Assembly (NCBI GenBank): GCA_024180945.1
Contig: JAKSGN010000016.1
Coordinates: 1-64,000, forward strand
DNA from: Macrophomina tecta
Taxonomy: Eukaryota > Ascomycota > Dothideomycetes > Botryosphaeriales > Botryosphaeriaceae
Direction of reading: 5' to 3'
Length of the DNA stretch: 64,000 nucleotides
Shown here: piece after piece, positions 1-13,183 of the stretch
Position numbering within the stretch: the first letter of the stretch is position 1
How the letters are laid out: every line of letters starts with the position of its first letter
Translations under genes and position numbers: made by a program
Notes under the pieces: generated by a model
What the model saw: the letters and a program-made list of their open reading frames with translations, nothing else
Database searches by the model: none
Told to the model about the DNA's origin: nothing

Positions 1-3000
1 GATACTAATCGATATAGGATTAAGCGGAAACTTTATACACAACGAGTTTATAGAATAATGCAAGATCCTATACCGAAAAAAGAAAGAGCTATATCCGCTT
101 AGCGGATTTAACGGGAAAAGCTTAGTCTACGGAGAAGGCTAGGTAAAGATAGAAACGGAGGAAGCAACCCTCTAAATTAAGAATTATTAGGAACGGATTT
201 CCCTCGACGTCTAACGAATTCCCGGGCACGATATTATCCTAGGTATATCCTGGATCCGAACGCAGAAGCCTATCTTCGACTTTAGCGAAGAAGACGAAAT
301 AGTCTTCCGAGAGAAAATCGACGACCTCCTACGAAAATTCGGTTTACGCATGGAAAACGGGTTAATAAACACCCTATAGCGACTTTTATCTACTATAAAT
401 CGAGAAGTAGCCAGCGTAAGGCCTAAGAGTAGTAGCTATGTAGGCGACTCCGATAGTAGTATAAGTCAGAACCAGGACTACGACGTAGAAGGCGAAGCCT
501 CCTTGGTAAAATATAGCCCTATCGTAGGAATAAGCCCTACTAAGCGAAACGATACCCTCGAATCATCTAAAGAAACGCAAGACTCTAACAATGGCGTAAG
601 GCCTAGCGTCGGTAGCATTAACGGCAACCTTAAGAAAAGCCTAAGATAGGACCAGGACTACGGCGTGTAAGACGCCGCCTCCCCGGTAAAATATAGCGCC
701 TTAAGCGGAGTAAGCCCTACCGAGTTAAGTATTTCCGAAAATTAGGTATAACACTTATCACGAAGGACTACGCGGAGAAAGCGTAAGGCTAAGAGTAAGG
801 CTTCGCGGAAGTAATTAGTAGCCCCGGAACCTCCCGTAGACGTATAAATAATCTTAAGAGAGGCATTTAGGCATATACGACGCTAAGGACAACAGGTCTA
901 CCTTATATATATTAAACCCTTACCGGCGGTGCAATAGAGAGCATTAGCTAGGGCCTAAAGGAAAAGGCTAAAAGATAAGGACTGTCTAACTCCTATTGGA
1001 GGAGACGATCCCGCGAGGATCAAAAGAGAACAAAACGGCAGTCTAGAGATGTAATAGTAACCATAAGAAATACCTCTAATACTAGAGATGGAAACGGTAC
1101 CCGACGAGTATTAGGACTTAGTTACCGTTTGCTAAGAAAGAGGAAAGGGAGACTTACTAAAGTACTAACTATAGAACTACGAGATTCCGCTTAAGTCAGG
1201 AACGAAACCGGCTTATAAGCCTATCTACTTCTTATCGAAGAAGAAAATGGAGGCTTTAAGGGAATACATCGAGAAAAACCTCGAATAAGGGTATATTTGG
1301 CTATTAACGTTATCCGCCGGATATCCGATCCTCTTTGTTCTAAAAAAGAATGGTAAGTTACGCCTCTATATCGACTATCGACAGCTTAACGACATTACGA
1401 TTAAGAACCGCTACCCGCTTCTACGCATCGACGAGCTCCAGGACAAGTTAGGGAATGTAAAGTACTTTACGAAGCTAGACCTCCGGGACGGATATTACTT
1501 AGTTAGGATTAAAGAAGGGGAAGAATAGAAGATAGCCTTCCGTATAAGACTAGGACTCTACGAGTACACGGTTATACTATTTGGGCTTACTAATGCGCCA
1601 GCAACCTTTTAGAATCTAGTCAACGACACGCGGCGCGAGTACTTGGATATCTTCTGTATAGCTTACCTCGACGACATCCTTATCTTTTTAGAAACCCTTA
1701 AGGAATATAAAAAGTATATTAGAAAGGTTCTAGAAACACTCTAAGTAAAGAATCTTACTATCGTACCCGATAAGTGCTTCTGGTATACCTAGAAAGTGGA
1801 ATTCTTAGGCTTTATTATCACCCCCGGACATGTCGGTATGGACGAATCAAAACTAGATTCTATTAGAGAATAGCTAGTACCGAGAACGATTAAGAAAGTA
1901 TAGTCCTTTCTTAGATTCGCGAACTTCTATAGGAAGTTTATCTAGAACTATTTAAAGGTTACGGAACCTTTAACGCGACTTACTTAGAGGGAATATGGCT
2001 TTTAATAGGGAGACGATTAGCAGTAAGCCTTCGATTCGCTAAAGCGAATATTTTGCGAAGCACCCGTCTTGGGAATATATAATCCCGATAAACTGATCGA
2101 AGTAGAAACTAATGCGTTAGGATTCGCCCTAGGAGTATGTCTTAGCTAGCCTAACGATAAAGGTAAATAGTATCTAATCGCGTTCTACTCTAGAAAGTTC
2201 ACCCCAGCAGAGCTTAACTATAATACGTATAATAAGAAGCTCTTAGCTATCGTCTTAGCATTTAAGTACTAAAGGTACTACCTAGAAGGAGCCGACTAAT
2301 AGGTAATAGTGTATTATAACTACTAAAATCTCACGCGCTTCACCACGACTAAGAAGCTAAACCGACGATAGGTTCGCTAGTTATAAGAATTAGTATCCTA
2401 TAATTTTAAGATTATATATAGAAAAGGTATAGATAACGCCGCCGCTAACGCGCTTAGCAGAAGGGTAGACTATATAGAAGGAAGAATCGAGCCGCAACCT
2501 ATAGTATTATAGTAGACAAGCGATAGATTGCTTATCCTTGCTAGATAGTCTTTCCCAATACTTCGTATCGAGTTAAACCCGTGGCATTAGAAGATCTGAG
2601 AAGCATACGCTTAGGACTTCTTCGCGTAGGAACTTTTAGCGCTTAAGAATAACCCGCGTGTTGCTCGGGATAGAGAAGAAACGCTTCTCTTTAAAGAATT
2701 AATCTATGTCCCGATAAGACTGCGAGAAGCACTCGTTAAAGACATACACGTAGTACCTACGCATAGATATTAGGGCATCGATAGGACGACCGAGAGAATT
2801 ACGTAAAACTTCTACTTTCTAGGATTACGGAAAATGGTCTAGCGTATAGTTTCGTAATACAACCTTTGTATCCGAAGTAAAGCCGCGATACACGCTCCGT
2901 ACGGATAACTATAACCCCTGGAAGCACTAGAACGACCATAGCAATAGATCACACTAGACTTTATCACGAAGCTACTAGAGTCTAGAGATCCGCTTATAGG

Positions 3001-4030
3001 AGTTAAGTTCGACTCGATCCTAGTCTTTATCGATAGACTTACGAAGTACGCATGCTTTTTACCCTACCTAGAAGTATTAAATGTAGAATAGCTAGCCTAT
3101 ACGTTTCTCCGATACATCTTCGCGGATTACGGAATGCCGGAAGTATTAGTTTCGGATAGGGATAAGCTAATAAGATCTGAATTTTAGCAAACGCTTATGC
3201 GCCAGCTTAGAGCAAAGAATAAACTCTCTACAACGGCATACGCGCAAACCGACGGTTAGATAGAATGGATAAACCGGACTCTCGAGTAGTATCTTCGCTG
3301 TTACATTAACTACCCATAGGATAACTAGGCCACATGGCTATCCATGGCATAATTCACCTATAACAGCGCTAAATAAGAGTTAACTAACGTATTCCCGTTC
3401 TTTACTAACTATGGGTTTAAACCAGACGCGTATAGAGAAGCCATCCTAAGCAGGAAATTAGCCTAGAAAGGCGTTCTTAAAGCCGAGCAGCTAAGAGGAT
3501 TATACAAAGCTATTAGTCTCGACCTCGAATACGTACGAATTATGATGTCCAAATACTACAACAGACGGCACTAGGCGGCACCGAACCTTAAAAGGGGGGA
3601 TAAAGTATATATCTTTACGAAAAATATTAAATTAAAGCGACCGAGCGACAAATTAGATTTTAAGAAAATCGGTCCATTCGAAATTATAGAAAAACTCGGA
3701 GAAGTTACGTATCGACTTAAATTACCTAACACACGGATGAATTCCACCTTTTACGTGGCGATGCTCGAGCTAGTACTAGAAAACGCCACCATTTCAGAAA
3801 CACAGGAAGAGATTATACTAGAAAATCCTAACGCTAAAGAAAACTAGTACCCAGTCGAAAAGATTCTAGACTATAAGCGGTTCGGTCGTTAGCTCAAATA
3901 TCTCGTTAAATAGGAAGGTTACGGAAATAAAGATAACTAGTAGGTGCCTAAGGACGACATATATCTAGACCTTATTACAGAGTTCTATCGCTAGAACCCT
4001 GACCTCCCGCGGAAACGAGGCCGTCCTCGA
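1..4030 (+). pseudogene. Gypsy-1 pol polyprotein remnant (RT, RNase H, integrase, chromodomain)
   Basis: The remnant once encoded the enzymes that copy and integrate the element. The RT fingers and palm are readable at about 1340-1700, including [10 protein letters not shown] near 1365 and the active-site box YLDD near 1666-1680. RNase H sequence follows at about 1960-2420. The integrase core at about 3000-3300 shows the first Asp in FDSILVFIDR, the second in LVSDRDK and the Glu near 3261. The chromodomain is at about 3890-4010 (YLVK-stop-EGYG, then WVPKDDI with its W as a stop). Stops such as TAG for W or Q interrupt every domain, so no protein can be made. The frame is otherwise continuous, so point mutation rather than indels killed it. 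Confidence 0.88.
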
Positions 4031-4904
4031 GCGAGAACGACGGAAGACCCTCGAAAGCCGCAATATCCCACACCAGGGACGACGATAAACGGGCAGAATT
4101 CACCGGCCTAGGAGAACGCGGAGACCTCGCGCCAGCCATAGGCTCACTAGTAGACTCGGCTAGCATAGCCTCCTGCGGCGCAACAGACCCCACCGTCGCG
4201 TAATATAGCCGTTTTAACGCGGACGGACCCTCAGAACCTTTAGGGTTAGAATCGTCCCCCTCATCCGCCGCTAACGCAGCCAGAAGCTCCTCCGCCTTAC
4301 AACGATTATGCTCGCTTAGCGTATCTAGACTACCCGACTTAGAAAGAAGAGCCTTATAACCACGCTCTTCTAACAATCGCTAATTCTTACGCAACCGCTC
4401 TAATCGGGTAGCGGTAGTGCCTAACTCTTTCTACTAATGGCTTAACGCCTCTTGCAAACGATCTAGCTTAGCTAGGGAAGTAAGAAACTTCTCGTGCGCC
4501 TCGGCCTCCTTGGCTTTTAACTTCTCTTGCTCCCGCCGAAGACTTAAGGCTAGCGACAATTAGCAAAAATCCGACCGACAAAATAAAAAGGAACGTACCC
4601 CCGGAGAGCGATATCTTCTTCGTATTACACATCGTTGCACCCTTCGCAATACAAGCCCCGTAATAATTATAGTTCGGAGCAACCTTGCAAACTGTACCGT
4701 TTAACTCATAATCGAAACAAGAACGCGATAAAGACAAGGAAACCGACTCTACTAAGGCTACTAAACGATGGCGCTTCTTAGTCGTATCCCGTTTCCGTTT
4801 AGACATGGTGGACTTACGGAAAGAAAGCAATCCCAGAAGAAAATATAGGGAAATAGGCAACACGGATGAATTTTCGGGCCGAAGATCCTTAAGGGGGGGG
4901 ATAG

Positions 4905-5206
4905 TGTTACGGCGCAGCCTACACAGGGTAATAAAGATAGGAATAGCCCCGCCGAAGGCGAGTAGAACCGAAGAGATATAGGTTAGGGATTACGTGACTC
5001 CCGCGATTAGTTAGACCCACTCGCCTAGAAATTAAGTAGGTCAACCCAACCGCTTAGTAGGACGGTCGCGATTAGTTACTAAGCGTAATACCTTTACTAA
5101 GCGTATAGATTGTATGCATTTCCTACTTATATATAAACCACACTCCTTAGATAGCTTTGACCTTCGTGGTCAACTTCCATAATAATTTAGTATATTATTA
5201 GTAACA
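4905..5206 (+). repeat. Gypsy-1 3' LTR
   Basis: A 302-bp LTR starting TGTTACGGCG and ending AGTAACA, preceded by a G-rich polypurine tract. It shares the block around CCTTCGTGGTCAACTT (about 5160) and the terminal segments with the LTR at 11016-11340, which is in the other orientation. Confidence 0.8.
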
Positions 5207-5352
5207 CAGCCTTCGCACGCAGTGCTTAGTCTTATTACGTGTTCGACTTGCTCTCACCCTCTTCTTATACCTACTTAAGGAAAACCCCCTCGATAGGTTT
5301 TCTCCCTCTTTAGTGTTTGGATTCTTAGAGGCAGAGGCCCGCTCGTTATATA
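5207..5352 (+). other. Gypsy 5' leader fragment fused to an inverted integrase end
   Basis: Directly after the LTR comes sequence that matches, in reverse complement, the region just inside the 5' LTR of Gypsy-2 (about 10870-11015). This is therefore the 5' untranslated leader of a Gypsy copy in plus orientation. The match stops at about 5352, where sequence turns abruptly into the reverse complement of the integrase segment found at about 3460 in Gypsy-1. The breakpoint joins two copies tail to tail without an LTR between them. Confidence 0.7.
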
Positions 5353-8300
5353 ATTTTCTACTTAGGATAGCTTCTCTATACACGTCTAGTTCGAACCTAT
5401 AGTTAGTAAAGAACGGGGATACGTTAGTTAACTCTTATTTAGCGCTATTATAGGAGAATTATACTATAGATAGCTATATAGCCTAGTTATCCTATAGGTA
5501 GTTAATATAATAGCGAAGATATTACTCGAGAGTCCGGTTTATTCGTTCTATCTAGCCGTCGGTTTACGCGTATACCGTTATAGAGAGTTTGTTCTTTGCT
5601 CTAAGTTAGCGCATAAGTATTTACTAAAATTCTAATCTTATTAGCTTATCCCTATCCGAGACTAATACTTCCGGCATTCCGCGATCCGCGAAGATATATC
5701 GGAGGAACGTATAGGCTAGCTATTCTATATTCGATGCCTCTAGGTAGGGTAAAAAAAGTGCGTACTTCGTAAGTCTATTAATAAAGACTAGGATCGAGTC
5801 GTACTTAACTTCTATAATTAGGTCCCTAGACCTTAGTAGCTTTATAATAAAGTCTAGCGTAATCTATTACTATAGTTATTCTAGAATTCCTAGGGGTTAT
5901 AGGTATCCGTATAGAGTGTATATTACGGCTTTACTTCGGATGCAAAGATCGTATTATGAGACTATACGTTAGACTATCTTCCGTAATCCTAGAAAGTAGA
6001 AGTTTCGCGTAATCCTCTTAGTTATTCTATCGATACCCTAATATCTATACGCGGGTACTACGTATATATTCTTAACAAGTGCTTCTCGTAGTCTTATCGG
6101 GATATAGATTAATTCTTTAAAGAGAAGCGTCCCTTTTCTATCTTGAGTAATACGTAGATTATTCTTAAGCGCTAAAAGTTCCTACGCGAAGAAGTCCTAA
6201 ATGTATACTTCTTAAATCTTCTAATACCACGGGTTTACCTCGATGTGAAGTATTAGAAAAGACTATCTAGTAAGAATAAGCGATCTATCGCTTATCTACT
6301 ATAATACTATAGGTTACGGCTCGATTCTTTCTTTTATATAGTCTACCCTTCTGCTAAGCGCGTTAGCGGCGGCGTTATCTATACCTTTTCTATACGTAAT
6401 CTTAAAATTATAGAATACTAATTCTTATAACTAGCGAATCTATCGTCGGTTTAGCTTCTTAGTTATAGTAAAGCGTGTAAGATTCTAATAGTTATAATAT
6501 ACTATTATCTATTAGTCGGCTCCTTCTAGGTAGTGTCTCTAGTACTTAAATGCTAAGACAATAGCTAAGAGCTTCTTATTATACGTATTATAGTTAAGCT
6601 CTACTAGGGTAAACTTTCTAAAGTAGAACGCGATCGGATACCATCTATCTTTATTATTAGGCTAGCTAAGATATACTTCTAGAGCGAATCCTAACGCATT
6701 AGTTTCTACTTTAATCGGTTTATCGGGATTGTATATTTCTAAGACGAGTACTTCGTAAAATATTCTCTTTAGCGAATTAAAGGCTTGCTGCTAATTATCT
6801 TTCTATTAGAAGCTATACTCTTTCTAAGTAAATCGCGTTAAAGGTTTCGTAACCTTTAAATAGTTCTAGATAAACTTTCTATAGAAGTTAGCGAATCTAA
6901 GAAAGAACTATACTTTCTTAATCGTCTTTAGTACTAGCTATCCTCTAATAGAATCTAGTTTTAAGTCGTCTATACCGACATATCCGGGGGTAATAATAAA
7001 GCCTAAGAATTCTACTTTCTAGGTATACTAAAAGTACTTATCCGGTATAATAGTAAGATTCTTTACTTAAAGTATTTCTAGGACCTTTCTAATATACTTC
7101 TTATATTCCTTAAGGGTTTCTAAAAAGATAAGGATGTCGTCGAGATAAGCTATATAGAAGATATCTAAGTACTCACGTAGTATATTGTTAACTAGATTCT
7201 AAAAGATTACTAGCGCGTTAGTAAGCCTAAATAGTATAACTATATACTCGTAAAGTTCTAGTCTTATACGAAAGGCTATCTTCTATTCTTCTTCTTCTTT
7301 AATCCTAACTAGATAATATCTATCCCTAAGGTCTAGTTTCGTAAAGTACTTTATATTCCCTAACTTATCCTAGAGCTTATCGATACGTAGAAGCGGGTAT
7401 CAGTTCTTAATCGTAATGTTATTAAGTTATCGATAGTCGATGTAGAGGCATAACTTACTATTCTTTTTAAAGATAAAGAGAATTAAATATCTGGCTAATA
7501 ATATTAATAGCTAAATATATCCTCGTTCGAGGTTCTTCTTAATATATTTCTTTAAAGCCTCCATTTCCTTCTTTAATAAAAAGTAGATAGGCTTATAAGC
7601 TAGTTTCGTTTCTAGTTTAAGCGGAATTTCGTAGTTCTATAGTTAATACTTTAGTAAGTCTCCCTTTTCTCTTTCTTAGTAAATGGCAACTAAGTCCTAA
7701 TACTTATCGGGTACCGTTTCTATTTCTAGGATTAGAGGTATTTCTTATAGTTACTATTATATCTTTAAACTACCGTATTATTCTTTCTTAATCCTCGTAG
7801 AATTATCTTCTCTAATAGAAATTAGATAGTTCTTATTCTTTAGCCTTTCTCGTTAGGCCCTAGCTAGTGCTCTCTATTACACTACCGGTACGGGTTTAAT
7901 ATATATAAGGTAGACTTATTATCCTTAGTATTATATACGCCTAAATACCTCTCTTAAGATTATTTATACGTCTATAGAAGGTTCTAGGGCTACTAATTAC
8001 TTTTGCGAAGCCTTACTCTTAGCCTTACGCTTTCTCCGCGTAGTTCTTCGTAATAAGTATTATACCTAATTTTCGGGAATACTTAACTTAGTAGGACTTA
8101 CTCCGCTTAAGGCGCTATATTTTACCGAAGAGGCGGCGTTTCGTACGCTATAGTTCTAGTTCTATCTTAGGCCTTTCTTAAGATTATCATTAATACTACT
8201 AACACTAGGCCTTACGCTATTATTTAAGTCTTACGTTTCTTCTAATAATTCGAGGGTATTATTTCGCTTAGTAGGGCTTATTCCTGCGATAGAATTATAT

Positions 8301-8830
8301 TTTACTAAGAAGGCTTCGCCTTTTACGTCGTAGTTCTAGTTCTAACTTATACTACTATTAGAGTCGCCTATATAGCTACTACTCTTAGGCCTTACGCTAG
8401 CTACTTCTTAATTTATCGTAGATAAGAGTCGCTATAGGGTGTTTATTAACCTATTTTCTATACGTAAACTAAATTTTCATAGAAGGTCATTAATCTTCTC
8501 TTAAAAGACTATTTCGTCTCCTTTACTAAAGTCGAAAATAGGTTTCTACGTTCGAATCTAGGGTATACCTAGAATAATATCGTGCCCGGGAATTCGTTAG
8601 ACGTCGAGGGAAATCTATTTCTAATAATTCTTAATTTAGAGGGTTACTTTCTTTATTTTTATCTTTACCTAGCCTTCTCCGTAGACTAAGCTTTTCCCAT
8701 TAAATCTGCTAAGCGGATATAGCTCTTTCTTTTTTTGGTATAGAATCTTATATTATTCTATAAACTCGTTATATACGAAGTTTCCGCTTAATTTTATATT
8801 AATTAGTATTCTAATAGATACTTCGTTAAG
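5353..8830 (-). pseudogene. Gypsy-2 pol remnant
   Basis: The reverse complement carries the same protease-RT-RNase H-integrase order as Gypsy-1. The RT box reads through about 7480-7130 and RNase H through about 6850-6350. Integrase ends at the fusion point near 5353. RIP-type transitions (C to T and G to A in CpA/TpG contexts) account for the differences from Gypsy-1 that I checked. It encodes nothing functional. Confidence 0.8.
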
Positions 8831-11015
8831 TATTCCTTTCGTTTTAAATTATTTCTAAAGATTTAGTCCGGTGAGAATTTCTGTATTCGGTATACGTAAT
8901 ACTATATAAAGGGACCTAGACTATAACCCCTAGGTCGATTCTAATACCGTAGGGCCGTCTAGTTTTTTAGCTTCGGATAGCCGTAGACTTTACTATATAT
9001 ATAGTCTTTCTATTTATTAACTTAAAGGTATGCTTGCTTCTAGTTAGTCTATTTATTAGTGCGTAACTATTTCCGCTAGTAGACTATATTCTTTCGCACC
9101 TAGTATTGAAAGATTAGTATGTTAAGTTTCTCGTTCGATATCTACTAAAGTATATAGTTCTAGATAGTCGCCGTACCGTATTAGTAAAGAATCCGTGCTA
9201 ATTCTCGAAGGAAGTCGTAGTCTACTTACTATTAAGTAGTTATTTCTTAATAATAAAGTATTACGAGCGCAGTTTTCTTTATAATAATAAGTTTATACTT
9301 CTTTCTATCTTACTCGATTCGGGTTTCCCAGAGGGTCTCTTAGCACTATATCTATAGTACTATAAGGGCCAACCCTCTCTTATAGAGAATCTAGATTACC
9401 TAGGCGAGTTAATCGTTCTCGTCCGTTATTTCTACGCTAATCCTATACTTAGCTACGAGGTGCTTAAGTTCTAAAAGAGTTATAGGGTCTAGTATAGCTT
9501 CTACTTCGCTATTCGTTAAGTCGTATAGTTCTTCGGTCTCGCTATTTACGAGTTTCTCGTCTAAGGGGAAGCTATCGATAATATTATTAGTCTTAATAAC
9601 TTCTTCATTCCTAGTTATTATACCGAATTATCGAGGTTCGTAGGGATACTATTTCGATATATCCTTACTACTTTAGTATATCTAGTAGTTATCGTCGTAG
9701 TAGACTATCTAGTATAGCGTATCGTAGTTATCTTAGCGAGATACAACCGATGCTTCGCGCTAGGCGCTTAAGGTCTACTTTCTATCTTTCTTATTATAAG
9801 GGTTCTACGGGTACTTAAAAGAAAAGTACTTATTACTACTATAGATAATATAGAGTTAATCCTTATAGCGCTATTTCTACTCGTTCGTCTAGTTTAGATT
9901 AGGTCCTTTAGGCTTCTTATTATTATTTCGACCGTTATTATTATTGCCCTTCTTAGAGTCCTACTAGTTAGCCGTGTCGAGGGCTATAGCGTCTCCGCCT
10001 TCGAGGGTTATTCTTTTACGGCGGGGTTTCGAGGTATTAGCTTGTCGAGAACCTATCTTCTATTTATATATATAATCGTTGATCTAAGACGTAAGGTCTA
10101 CTATCTTTTAAAAGATAGCCGGGTATTTATAGATAATTATATTCTTCTTAACTTCTTTCTTTAGGCCTTTGTAGAAGAGGTCGCGGAAAGTCTCGTCTAA
10201 CTATTCGAGGTAGGCTATAAGCTATTAAAACTTAGTTACATAGATAGCTATAAATCCTAGTTATTTAACGGTTATAATATCGTTAGAGGCTTTGCGCACT
10301 TTATCTTAGTTATTAAAAGTAGCCTTTAGGTTATCTACGAATCCTATATATATATTAAAGATTTCCTTAGTCTTTTCTCGTCTCTTCTTAAGAGAGTGTT
10401 CGTTAGCTAGATAGTCGCGAAGATATAGTTTTATCTATCTCTACCGTTTCTCTAAGGTAGGTTAATGCGAAGAGTACTTTCTTAGCGTCGCTATCGAATT
10501 GCGCTTAATTAAACTAGAGGTAGCGTTATATCTAGAGTAGAAATAATTAAAGCTTCTTCTTATCCCTATTAAACTTCTCGGGTACCGCTACTTTAACCTT
10601 AGTAGCGCTCTACTTTATCGTATACTTAATTAGTCGAGTATTTTAAGTCTTTAGCTCCTTAATAAGCTATAAGAGCTTAGCTCTAGTAGGCTTTGTTTAC
10701 TATACGGGCTAAGCTAGCTCTTAGACACCCTAAACCTAATCCTTAGCCGGGTTAGTCTCTATCTAAGATCCTAGTACTATTACTATTTTCTAAACTCGTT
10801 AGGGGGTAATACCTTATCTAATAAGACTTAATCTTAGAGCCTTCCTCTCCTTATAAGAATAGTAGTTAAAGTATAACGAGCGGGTCTCTACCTCTAAGAA
10901 TCTAAATACTAAAGAGAGAGAAAACCTATTAAGGAGGTTTTTCTTAAGTAGATATAAGAAGAGGGTAAGAGTAAGTCGAATACGTAATAAGACTAAGTAC
11001 TACGTGCGAAGGCCG

Positions 11016-11340
11016 TATTACTAATAGAGTTTAAATTCTATTATTAAAGTTAACCACGGAGGTTAAAGCTATCTAAAAAATATAGTTTATATATACGTAG
11101 GAGAGGTCTATAATCTAGTATTAATTCTATTAATCTATTTCTATAGGGGATAGATTATAGGGATTAAAGAGGTTTAATCTATTTAATCTATATTTACCTA
11201 GGCGAGAGCATATAGATTAATACTTAGCGTTATATAATTTACGTAACTCTTTCTATAGATCTTTCTACGGCGCGTATCTACGCCCCGCTTTATTTCCTTA
11301 TTCCGCCTATTTCCTACCCTGTGAAGGCTGTGCCGTAACA
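11016..11340 (-). repeat. Gypsy-2 5' LTR
   Basis: About 325 bp. On the minus strand it begins TGTTACGGCACAGCC at 11340 and ends AGTAATA (from AGTAACA) at 11016, followed by the leader sequence also seen at 5207-5352. It abuts RecQ-helicase remnant sequence on its right, so the element inserted into that gene. Confidence 0.75.
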
Positions 11341-11440
11341 CTAATACGCTTTAAAAATATTTTAAACTCCTCGCCTACTACCACCTTTGGCGTTACTAAT
11401 ACGATTAACTTTATATCCGCCTACTGCCTACTACTCTATA

Positions 11441-11485
11441 ACGTGGTTGATAACCGAGCTGCGCATACAACCGAGCTGCGCACCC
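11441..11485 (+). repeat. Fot-1 left terminal inverted repeat
   Basis: 45 bp beginning ACGTGGTTGATAACC. It contains a 17-bp unit (AACCGAGCTGCGCATAC) followed by a second, near-identical unit. It matches the right repeat at 13252-13296 in inverse orientation. Confidence 0.95.
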
Positions 11486-11521
11486 CACCACCAAAATCCA
11501 TCCTACCTACCTTCAAACGCG

Positions 11522-13183
11522 ATGCATCCACAACACCACACACTGACATCTTCTAACGAAGCGAGAATTAAGCTAGCTATACAATCTCGTAAACGAAACG
11601 CGTCTTTAAGCGAGCGACGCGCTGCGGCCCTCTACGCCGTTCCCCCAAGTACGCTCCGCAGCCGACGCGGTGGAGCGACCCCCCGACGCGATTGCGAGGC
11701 CAACGGGCGAAAGCTCAGCAAGGAAGAGGAGCTAGTGATAGTTGAGCGTATATTGGACCAGGATTTAAGAGGGTTTCCGCCTACGAAGCTTGCTGTGCGA
11801 GCAATGGCCGATAGGTTGCTAGCAGAGCGGGGTGGCAAGCCAACAGGCAAGCGCTGGGTGGATAACCTCATTAAGCGATCGCCTGCGCTCAGGGTTCGGA
11901 TGACACGTTCCTATGATCGCCAGCGAGCCTTGAACGAAGATCCAGAGGTGATTGGCAGGTGGTTCGAGCTGGTGCGCAATATAAAGGCGAAGTATGGCAT
12001 CCTTGATGAAGACAGCTACAACTTTGACGAGACTGGCTTTATGATGGGTGTAATCTCGACGCGGTACGTGGTTACAGGCTCAGAAGAACGCTGCGGCAAA
12101 GCGAAATTAGTGCAGCCAGGCGATCGCGAGTGGACCACCGCGATTGAGTGTATCTGTGCCGACGGCTCTGTGATTCCCCCCTTCATCATCTTCGCAGGCA
12201 AGAAGCACATCTCCACCTGGTACCAGGACGGCCTCGTGCCCGAGGATTGGCCTATTGGAGTCACCGAGAACGGCTGGACGACCAACGAGCTCGGAGTCGA
12301 GTGGTTAAAGCATTTTAACGCGCATACAAAGTCGCGTACCGTGGGCACGCACCGGCTGCTCATAATCGACGGTCACGAGAGCCACAACTCGCAGGATTTC
12401 CAGGATCTCTGTAGGGAGAACAGGATTATCGCTCTCTGTATGCCCCCACACGCGTCGCACCTATTGCAGCCACTTGATGTGGGTTGCTATTCGCCGTTGA
12501 AGCGCGCGTACGGTGATGAGATCTCGGCCTTGGCGCGCAGGCACGTCACCCATATCTCTAAGACCGAGTTCCTCCCAGCCTTCAGGGCAGCTCACGACCG
12601 GGTTTTTAAGAAGGAGAACATCCTTGCAAGCTTTAGAGGCGCTGGGCTAGTCCCACTAGACCCAGACGCGGTGCTATCCAAGCTTGATGTGAAGCTTCGT
12701 ACGCCAACGCCACCTGCCCTAGAGACCACCCCTTGGGAGCCCAAAACACCGCGCACTCTTCACGAAGTAGACTTCCAATCAGCCTTTGTCCTTAATAAGA
12801 TTCCGCCTCCTGCAGGTTCTTCGCCAAGTTCCTTGAAAGAAGCTGTGGTTCAGCTAACAAAAGGCACTATAGCGATGGCACACGAACTGGTGTTGTTGCG
12901 CGCCGAAATCACAGACTTGCGGGAGGCCAATAAGACTCTAACCAAGCGGAAATCAGGCAAGAGGAAGTATATCCAGACTAGAGGGTCGTTGACGGCAGAG
13001 GAGGCAGCTGAATTGATGGCTCCTAGCAACGTAGGTGGGCGGGATGAGGGTGGGGAGTCTTCGAAGAGGGCGCGCACGGGTGGGGATGCGACACAACAAA
13101 GGCGCTGCGGGCGCTGCGGTATGCTAGGACACAATTTGCGTACCTGCAAGCTAGATACTAATGAATTTAAAAATTCTAAATAA
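11522..13183 (+). CDS. Fot1-like transposase (DD35D)
   Basis: A 553-residue transposase that would cut and paste Fot-1 in the nucleus. The start chosen is ATG 11522 (MHPQHHTLTSS); an upstream in-frame ATG at 11387 lies outside the element. The N-terminal part is a pair of helix-turn-helix DNA-binding domains of the Psq and CENP-B type (about 15-150, with WVDNLIKRSP). The DDE_1 catalytic core has D169 (NFDETGF), D283 (IIDGHES) and D319 (LQPLDVG), giving a DD35D spacing. The C-terminus has a coiled-coil-like stretch and a CX2CX4HX4C zinc knuckle (CGRCGMLGHNLRTC). All key residues are present, so it may be active. Confidence 0.95.
   Translation: MHPQHHTLTSSNEARIKLAIQSRKRNASLSERRAAALYAVPPSTLRSRRGGATPRRDCEANGRKLSKEEELVIVERILDQDLRGFPPTKLAVRAMADRLLAERGGKPTGKRWVDNLIKRSPALRVRMTRSYDRQRALNEDPEVIGRWFELVRNIKAKYGILDEDSYNFDETGFMMGVISTRYVVTGSEERCGKAKLVQPGDREWTTAIECICADGSVIPPFIIFAGKKHISTWYQDGLVPEDWPIGVTENGWTTNELGVEWLKHFNAHTKSRTVGTHRLLIIDGHESHNSQDFQDLCRENRIIALCMPPHASHLLQPLDVGCYSPLKRAYGDEISALARRHVTHISKTEFLPAFRAAHDRVFKKENILASFRGAGLVPLDPDAVLSKLDVKLRTPTPPALETTPWEPKTPRTLHEVDFQSAFVLNKIPPPAGSSPSSLKEAVVQLTKGTIAMAHELVLLRAEITDLREANKTLTKRKSGKRKYIQTRGSLTAEEAAELMAPSNVGGRDEGGESSKRARTGGDATQQRRCGRCGMLGHNLRTCKLDTNEFKNSK

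Larger units (their letters stand above)
1..5206 (+). mobile_element. Gypsy-1: RIP-damaged Ty3/Gypsy chromovirus, 5' part outside window
   Basis: Plus-strand Ty3/Gypsy retrotransposon that enters the window already inside the protease/pol region and ends with a 3' LTR at 4905-5206. The order protease, reverse transcriptase, RNase H, integrase, chromodomain is that of chromoviruses. A polypurine tract lies just before the LTR (about 4891-4901). Most stops in the coding frame are TAG or TAA at positions where Gln or Trp is expected, which is the RIP signature. It is less mutated than the inverted copy to its right. Confidence 0.9.
5353..11340 (-). mobile_element. Gypsy-2: heavily RIP-mutated inverted copy of Gypsy-1
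   Basis: Minus-strand copy of the same chromovirus. Its 5' LTR is at 11016-11340, the gag-like region lies at about 8900-10900, protease at about 8450-8830 and pol down to the integrase at 5353, where it is truncated (no chromodomain and no 3' LTR). Sequence from about 8830 down to 5353 pairs with bases 10 to about 3460 of Gypsy-1. It is more AT-rich than Gypsy-1, with TAG and TAA stops throughout and no usable reading frame. Confidence 0.85.

Noticed and set aside
3975..4863. Minus-strand frames of about 130 codons opposite the Gypsy-1 3' region
   Set aside because: They run antisense to the chromodomain tail and 3' UTR, have no recognisable domain and owe their length to RIP-biased composition on the other strand.
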